NCBI GenBank assembly: GCA_030592655.1
Contig: JAUVIQ010000121.1
Coordinates: 1-9,305 of the forward strand
Direction: 5' to 3'
Origin: Planctomycetales bacterium
GTDB taxonomy: Bacteria; Planctomycetota; Phycisphaerae; SM23-33
Length of the DNA: 9,305 bases
The stretch's first letter is position 1. Each line of letters opens with the position of its first letter. The notes under the pieces are model-generated. The model saw nothing but the letters and a program-made list of their open reading frames with translations. It was not told where the DNA came from and ran no database searches. Both the position numbers and the translations under genes were made by a program. Positions 6,112 to 9,305 of the stretch are shown here, in pieces.

Positions 6112-6115
6112 AGAG

Positions 6116-6142
6116 AAAAAATGTGAGCGAGGTGCCACCCAC
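6116..6142 (-). terminator. Probable intrinsic terminator of the homocysteine methyltransferase gene
   Basis: GTGGGTGG / CTCGCTCAC region (6142-6123, minus strand) folds into 8 bp around a CACC loop, with three G-U pairs, followed by A and six T (6121-6116). It begins 7 nt after the stop codon of the upstream gene and ends just before the leuA -35 box, which would separate the two transcripts. The wobble content makes it weaker than the leuA attenuator. Confidence 0.5.
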
Positions 6143-6149
6143 CAAAAGT

Positions 6150-7037
6150 TCAGCCGCCGAGTACCGCCTTTTTCATCGCGGCGATGTGGGCTGGGCCTGT
6201 TCCGCAGCATCCGCCGATGATGTTCGCGCCGGCGGCGACCAGCAGGGGGGCTTTGGAGGCCATTGCTTCGGGCGTCTCCTTGAAGACGGTCTGTCCGTTT
6301 TCGATGACGGGCATACCGGCGTTGGCCATGGCGATAATCGGCATGTCCGGCGCTGTCGCTCGCAGGATTTTGACGATCTCGATCATGTGGTCCGGCCCCG
6401 TGCCGCAGTTAGTGCCGATGATGTCGGCTCCGGCTTCGATAATGGCTTCGGCGAATTTTTCGGGCGTAACGCCCATCATCGAGGCGTATCCGCCACCCTT
6501 CTGCGGATCGAACGTAAAACTTGCCATTACGACGAGGTTGGTGTTTTCCTTGGCAGCCCTGACCGCTACGGCCGCTTCTTCCAGGGCAGTCATTGTCTCG
6601 ATAATCACCGCGTCGGCCCCGCCGGCTTCGAAGGCGGTTATCTGCTCGCGGAAGGCTTCGTAGAAGTTTTCTTCCGTCTCCAGCCCCAGCGGAGCCATGA
6701 ATTCGCCGGTAGGTCCTGCGCTTCCGAGGACGTACTGGTCATCGCCGGCCACTTCGCGCGCGACGGCGGCGGCGGCCTGGTTAATTTCGCCGGCCCGGTC
6801 GGCAAGGTCGTAATGCTTCAATTTATACCGCGAGCCGCCGAAAGAGTTACATTCGACGATGTCGCTGCCGGCCTGTCGGTACTGGCGATGAATGTCCCTG
6901 ACGTCGTCGGGTCGTTCGACGCACCACAGTTCCGGGCATTCGCCTGGTTTGAGACCCTTGGCCTGGAGAAATGTTCCCATCGCCCCGTCGCAAAAAAGGA
7001 TTTGTCCCGACTTCAATTTTTCCAGTATGTTCTGCAT
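6150..7037 (-). CDS. Stand-alone homocysteine S-methyltransferase domain protein (MetH N-domain-like)
   Basis: A 295-residue zinc-dependent methyltransferase domain that activates the thiol of homocysteine (or a related thiol/selenol) for methylation to methionine; cytoplasmic. The barrel opens with ILFCDGAMGTFLQ (13-25), the family start, and continues with DIVECNSFGGSR (59-70), GSAGPTGEFMAP (105-116) and ADAVIIETM (141-149). The zinc ligands are visible as C211 in GTNCGTGP (208-215) and the pair C277, C278 in IGGCCGTGPAHI (274-285). It resembles the N-terminal module of cobalamin-dependent MetH but lacks the pterin-binding, B12-binding and reactivation domains, so it must either take methyl groups from a separate corrinoid protein or use S-methylmethionine/SAM like MmuM. 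AAGGA stands before the ATG at 7037 with TAACTA-type spacing. No SAM riboswitch is seen upstream. Family call secure, methyl donor unknown. Confidence 0.88.
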   Translation of the reverse strand: MQNILEKLKSGQILFCDGAMGTFLQAKGLKPGECPELWCVERPDDVRDIHRQYRQAGSDIVECNSFGGSRYKLKHYDLADRAGEINQAAAAVAREVAGDDQYVLGSAGPTGEFMAPLGLETEENFYEAFREQITAFEAGGADAVIIETMTALEEAAVAVRAAKENTNLVVMASFTFDPQKGGGYASMMGVTPEKFAEAIIEAGADIIGTNCGTGPDHMIEIVKILRATAPDMPIIAMANAGMPVIENGQTVFKETPEAMASKAPLLVAAGANIIGGCCGTGPAHIAAMKKAVLGG

Positions 7038-7056
7038 TAGTTATTCCTTTGTCGCT

Positions 7057-7088
7057 ATGAAAGACTTTCGCTCGCTTGTTGTCAAGCG
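7057..7088 (-). promoter_or_regulatory. Possible promoter and inverted repeat of the methyltransferase gene
   Basis: A perfect inverted repeat CGCTTG-TTGT-CAAGCG (7073-7088) overlaps a minus-strand TTGACA (7085-7080). At 17 nt spacing the -10 candidate is only TTTCAT (7062-7057), three matches to consensus. If real, a repressor or activator at the repeat would act on the methyltransferase promoter. Tentative. Confidence 0.3.
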
Positions 7089-7128
7089 GCTGTGTCGATT
7101 GCACCGGAATAAAGTTCTGATAAATGTT

Positions 7129-7157
7129 TTGACATGCGTGCCGCCTAACGGTATTAT
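7129..7157 (+). promoter_or_regulatory. Sigma70-type promoter for response regulator-rpsO-pnp
   Basis: TTGACA (7129-7134), exactly 17 nt, then TATTAT (7152-7157): a full -35 match and a -10 with one mismatch at optimal spacing. Expected start is near 7164, about 33 nt before the response regulator ATG. ATGT-TTTG-ACAT (7124-7135) is a small inverted repeat over the -35 box. The next genes run in the same direction without an obvious terminator, so this may also drive rpsO and pnp. Confidence 0.8.
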
Positions 7158-7196
7158 CACTCACTTGTCTCGAAGCTGGCGGGGAGGATATTCCGA

Positions 7197-7589
7197 ATGG
7201 CTGATGAATTAAAAGGTAAGACTATCCTGCTGGTTGATGACGATAGGGATATTTTGTTGTCGATGAAGACGGCGCTTGCCGATACCGGCGCGGAGATCAG
7301 TACGGTTGAAGACGGCGAGTCGGCTGTGCGGCAAGTATTGAAATCGACGCCGGACCTTATGGTGCTGGACGTGATGCTACCCAAGAGAAGCGGGTTTCTC
7401 GTCCTGGAGAAGATCAGGCAGAAAATAAAGAAAACCGAACCGCCACGGGTAATAATGGTAACAGGGAATCCGGGCACCAGGCATCGCGTTTTTGCCGAGA
7501 CGCTCGGTGTTGACTTGTACCTGAATAAACCTTTTCGGATTGAGAAAATTGTGCAGGCAGTCAAAGATTTACTCACCCCGGAAGGATAG
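7197..7589 (+). CDS. Single-domain response regulator (CheY-like receiver)
   Basis: A 130-residue phosphorylatable receiver domain with no output domain; it would act by protein-protein contact in the cytoplasm after phosphotransfer from an unidentified histidine kinase. The pocket is complete: acidic DDD at 14-16 after ILLV, phospho-acceptor D58 in VLDVMLPKRSG (56-66), T89 in VIMVTGNPG (85-93) and K111 in LNKPF (109-113). The LPKRSG loop and NKPF are typical of receivers related to PilH/OmpR-type N-domains. GGGGAGGA (7181-7188) lies 8 nt before the ATG, which supports this start. No kinase gene is adjacent. Its place ahead of rpsO and pnp is unusual for those genes and may simply be a shared transcript. 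Function beyond the receiver family is not predictable. Confidence 0.92.
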   Translation: MADELKGKTILLVDDDRDILLSMKTALADTGAEISTVEDGESAVRQVLKSTPDLMVLDVMLPKRSGFLVLEKIRQKIKKTEPPRVIMVTGNPGTRHRVFAETLGVDLYLNKPFRIEKIVQAVKDLLTPEG

Positions 7590-7601
7590 TCGGGCCGATT
7601 T

Positions 7602-7672
7602 AAAGTGAAAGAAGAACGTAAGATAGTAAGGAAAAACGCAGGAAAGAAGGCAAAAGGAAAAAAACGGGAATA
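7602..7672 (+). repeat. Purine-rich leader of rpsO
   Basis: Nearly pure A/G on the plus strand. It contains AAAGTGAAAG (7602-7611), AGTAAGGAAAA (7625-7635) and GGAAAGAAGG (7641-7650). The same three words occur in the same order before pnp (8041-8116). GGGAA at 7666-7670 is close to the rpsO start and may serve with other GGAAA words as a diffuse ribosome-binding region. No terminator or promoter is evident. Confidence 0.55.
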
Positions 7673-7948
7673 ATGATGGGTATTGCAACAGCGGTCATAA
7701 AGGAAGATATTGTAAGTCAGTATCAGCGGCACGATGATGATACCGGTTCGACGGAGGTGCAGATTGCACTACTGACTGGCCGGATCAAGCATCTCACCGA
7801 GCACCTCAAGGCGCACAAAAAAGACCATGCCTCAAGACGCGGTTTGTTGAGAATGGTCGGGAAACGCAACAGCCTGCTGAAGTATCTGGCGCAGGCCGAT
7901 TCATCGCGGTATCAGACAGTTATCGCCTCTTTGGGGCTGCGAAAGTAA
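7673..7948 (+). CDS. rpsO: 30S ribosomal protein S15
   Basis: Small-subunit primary binding protein that contacts 16S rRNA helices 20-22 and nucleates the platform. The 91-residue product matches the family length of about 89. Visible landmarks are the N-terminal helix with IKEDIVSQYQRHDDDTGSTE, then VQIALLTGRI, HLTEHLKAHKKDHASRRGLL (conserved H, D and S of the rRNA contact loop) and the C-terminal RYQTVIASLGLRK. Two ATGs stand in a row (7673 and 7676); either could be used, and the second gives MGIATAV. It is followed by pnp in the order seen across many bacteria, 168 nt apart. In E. coli S15 represses its own mRNA; I cannot show such a site here. Confidence 0.97.
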   Translation: MMGIATAVIKEDIVSQYQRHDDDTGSTEVQIALLTGRIKHLTEHLKAHKKDHASRRGLLRMVGKRNSLLKYLAQADSSRYQTVIASLGLRK

Positions 7949-7964
7949 CCATCTCCCATTTATA

Positions 7965-8003
7965 GCCATCAGCTATCAGTGATCGGTTATCAGTCATCAG
8001 CCA
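7965..8003 (+). repeat. ATCAG-type repeat between rpsO and pnp
   Basis: Four degenerate units ending in ATCAG (GCCATCAG, CTATCAG, GTTATCAG, TCATCAG) fill 7965-8000. It resembles low-complexity intergenic repeats rather than a structured RNase III site. Just after it, ACTTG (8003-8007) and CAAGT (8019-8023) can pair across an 11-nt loop, a weak hairpin with no T tract, so read-through from rpsO into pnp is expected. Confidence 0.5.
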
Positions 8004-8040
8004 CTTGGCGCAATCTCTCAAGTTTTGTGGCTAAACGCTA

Positions 8041-8116
8041 AACAGGAAAAGTGAAAGTAAAAAAAAGGTAAGAAAAGTAAGGAAAGTAGTAAGGAAAAGG
8101 AAAGAAGGAAGAGAAA
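8041..8116 (+). repeat. Purine-rich leader of pnp
   Basis: About 75 bases of A and G with a few T, built of GTAAGGAAA and GGAAAGAAGG-like words. It shares AAAGTGAAAG, AGTAAGGAAAA and GGAAAGAAGG in the same order with the rpsO leader. GGAAGAG close to the ATG at 8117 can act as the Shine-Dalgarno site. Either a repeat family or a duplicated unstructured translation leader. Confidence 0.55.
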
Positions 8117-9305
8117 ATGAAAGAAGTAGCGACAATTGAGAAGGAAATTGGTTCACAAAAATTAATTCTGGAGACGGGCAAGATTGCCAGGCAGTCGCAT
8201 GGAGCCTTGACGGTCCGATACGGCGACACGGTCGTTCTGGCTACGGTGCTTTCGGCGCCGCCGACGCGACAGATCGATTATTTCCCGCTTTACGTGGATT
8301 ATCGGGAGATGCAGTACGCCGGTGGGAAGTTCCCCGGCGGATTCTTCAAACGCGAAGGCCGTCCCTCCGGTAAGGAAATTCTCACCTCACGAATGATCGA
8401 CCGGACAATCCGGCCGCTGTGGCCTAAAGATTTCAGTAACGAGGTCCAGATTCAGTGCATGGTGGTCTCTGCCGACAAGGACAACGATGCCGACATGCTG
8501 TCGATGATCGGCGGAAGCGCAGCGTTGGCTTTAAGCCCGGCTCCGTTTCTGGGTCCGATCGCTGCCGTTCGCGTCGGACGGGTGAACGGCGAATTCGTCG
8601 TTTTCCCGACGTTTAAGCAGCGGGAAGAAAGCGACTTCGACCTCATCGTCGCGGGACATCGCGACGCAATCAACATGATCGAACTCGGCGGTCAGGAAGT
8701 CGATGAGGAGACCGTCGCCAAAGCATGTGCGTTCGGCTTCGAGCACATCAAGACGATTATCGGAATGATCGACGAACTGGTCGAAAAGGCCGGCGCGGAA
8801 AAAACTTATGAGTCCACACCGCTCAGCGAAGAACTGATGGCTACCGTGCTGGATAAATGTGGCGAAAAACTCCGCAAGGCGAAGCAGATTAAGGATAAGG
8901 CCGAGCGGAACCAGGCCATTTCTGAAATGGCCGATGAACTGGTATCCGAACTTTGCCCCGAAGACGTCGAGGAACCGGATCACAGCCCCGCCGACGTCCG
9001 CAAGGCATTCTACAAGACCGAAGGTAAGATTCAGCGCGAGTTGATTCTCTCCGGCACCCGCCCCGACGGGCGAGCCGCCGACGAAATTCGCCCCATAACC
9101 ATCGAAGTCCCCGCCTTGCCGAGGACTCACGGTTCAGCCGTATTCACACGCGGCGAAACGCAGGCAATGGCGGCAGTTACGCTCGGCACGCCGCGCGACC
9201 AGCAGAAGATCGACGGCCTGCCCGAGGAATACTTCAAACGCTTCCTCCTGCACTACAATTTCCCGCCGTTCAGCGTCGGCGAGATTCGCCCTATCCGCGG
9301 GCCCG
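8117..9305 (+). CDS. pnp: Polyribonucleotide nucleotidyltransferase (PNPase), 3' end beyond window
   Basis: Phosphorolytic 3'-to-5' exoribonuclease of mRNA decay, also able to add nucleotides; trimeric, cytoplasmic, a degradosome component in many bacteria. Only 396 codons are present; the family is about 700 residues. The first RNase PH core covers about 12-140 with YGDTVVLATVLS, YREMQYAGGKFPGGFFKREG, the FFKREGRPS loop and LTSRMIDRTIRPLWP. The helical linker spans about 235-300. The second, catalytic RNase PH core begins at SGTRPDGR (312-319) and LPRTHGSAVFTRGETQ (334-349), and the window ends in FPPFSVGEIRPIRGP before the active-site aspartates. The KH and S1 RNA-binding domains are not seen because of the cut. 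The start at 8117 follows a GGAAGAG and matches the usual N-terminus. The frame is clean to the window edge. Confidence 0.96.
   Translation, partial: MKEVATIEKEIGSQKLILETGKIARQSHGALTVRYGDTVVLATVLSAPPTRQIDYFPLYVDYREMQYAGGKFPGGFFKREGRPSGKEILTSRMIDRTIRPLWPKDFSNEVQIQCMVVSADKDNDADMLSMIGGSAALALSPAPFLGPIAAVRVGRVNGEFVVFPTFKQREESDFDLIVAGHRDAINMIELGGQEVDEETVAKACAFGFEHIKTIIGMIDELVEKAGAEKTYESTPLSEELMATVLDKCGEKLRKAKQIKDKAERNQAISEMADELVSELCPEDVEEPDHSPADVRKAFYKTEGKIQRELILSGTRPDGRAADEIRPITIEVPALPRTHGSAVFTRGETQAMAAVTLGTPRDQQKIDGLPEEYFKRFLLHYNFPPFSVGEIRPIRGP

Noticed and set aside
6123..7040. 305-codon plus-strand open frame opposite the homocysteine methyltransferase
   Set aside because: The minus-strand product has full family motifs and zinc cysteines; the plus frame has none and is a shadow.
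7038..7196. SAM riboswitch ahead of the homocysteine methyltransferase
   Set aside because: The region is short, carries divergent promoter elements, and shows no recognisable SAM-I or SAM-II core.
7157..7732. 191-codon minus-strand frame over the response regulator and rpsO leader
   Set aside because: Overlaps a clear receiver gene and a purine tract; its hydrophobic composition comes from the complement of A/G-rich DNA.
7965..8031. Terminator or RNase III hairpin between rpsO and pnp
   Set aside because: Only a 5-bp stem with an 11-nt loop and no T tract can be formed; the ATCAG repeats do not self-pair.

Overview
The window is a dense stretch of bacterial chromosome of moderately high GC. 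It carries housekeeping genes for cofactor, amino-acid and RNA metabolism and shows no phage, integrase, transposase, CRISPR or tRNA signal. Gene content, the weak Shine-Dalgarno sites of several genes, and AT-rich or purine-rich low-complexity repeats between genes are consistent with a Planctomycetota (Phycisphaerae-like) genome, possibly metagenome-derived. That assignment is an inference and is not proven by the sequence.

Layout. Positions 1-204 are a repeat-bearing gap. A plus-strand block follows: ribE (riboflavin synthase), an 18-bp inverted repeat directly in front of pdxA, pdxA, and an APH-family small-molecule kinase starting 2 nt after pdxA. Next is a secreted-looking TPR protein whose C-terminal half is an archaemetzincin (M54) fold with its catalytic zinc site erased. 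Matching short direct repeats flank it. On the minus strand lie leuA (2-isopropylmalate synthase) and, upstream of it, a stand-alone homocysteine S-methyltransferase-domain protein. A divergent promoter region leads into a plus-strand group: single-domain response regulator, rpsO (S15) and pnp (cut by the window end).

The best discovery is the 5' leader of leuA (minus strand, about 6111-5871), which looks like a complete transcription attenuator. It has a sigma70-type promoter, a Shine-Dalgarno site, and a 24-codon leader peptide with ten leucines, eight of them in its last ten residues. Three mutually exclusive hairpins follow, the last being an 11-bp intrinsic terminator with a T6 tract. 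The leader's stop codon sits inside the arm shared by the first two hairpins, as ribosome-controlled attenuation requires. leuA would therefore be transcribed when charged tRNA-Leu is scarce and terminated early when it is plentiful.

The rest is mostly conserved metabolism: riboflavin and pyridoxal phosphate synthesis, leucine synthesis, methionine or methyl metabolism, and ribosome plus RNA turnover in the classical rpsO-pnp arrangement. The inactive M54-like protein is the main gene of unknown role.
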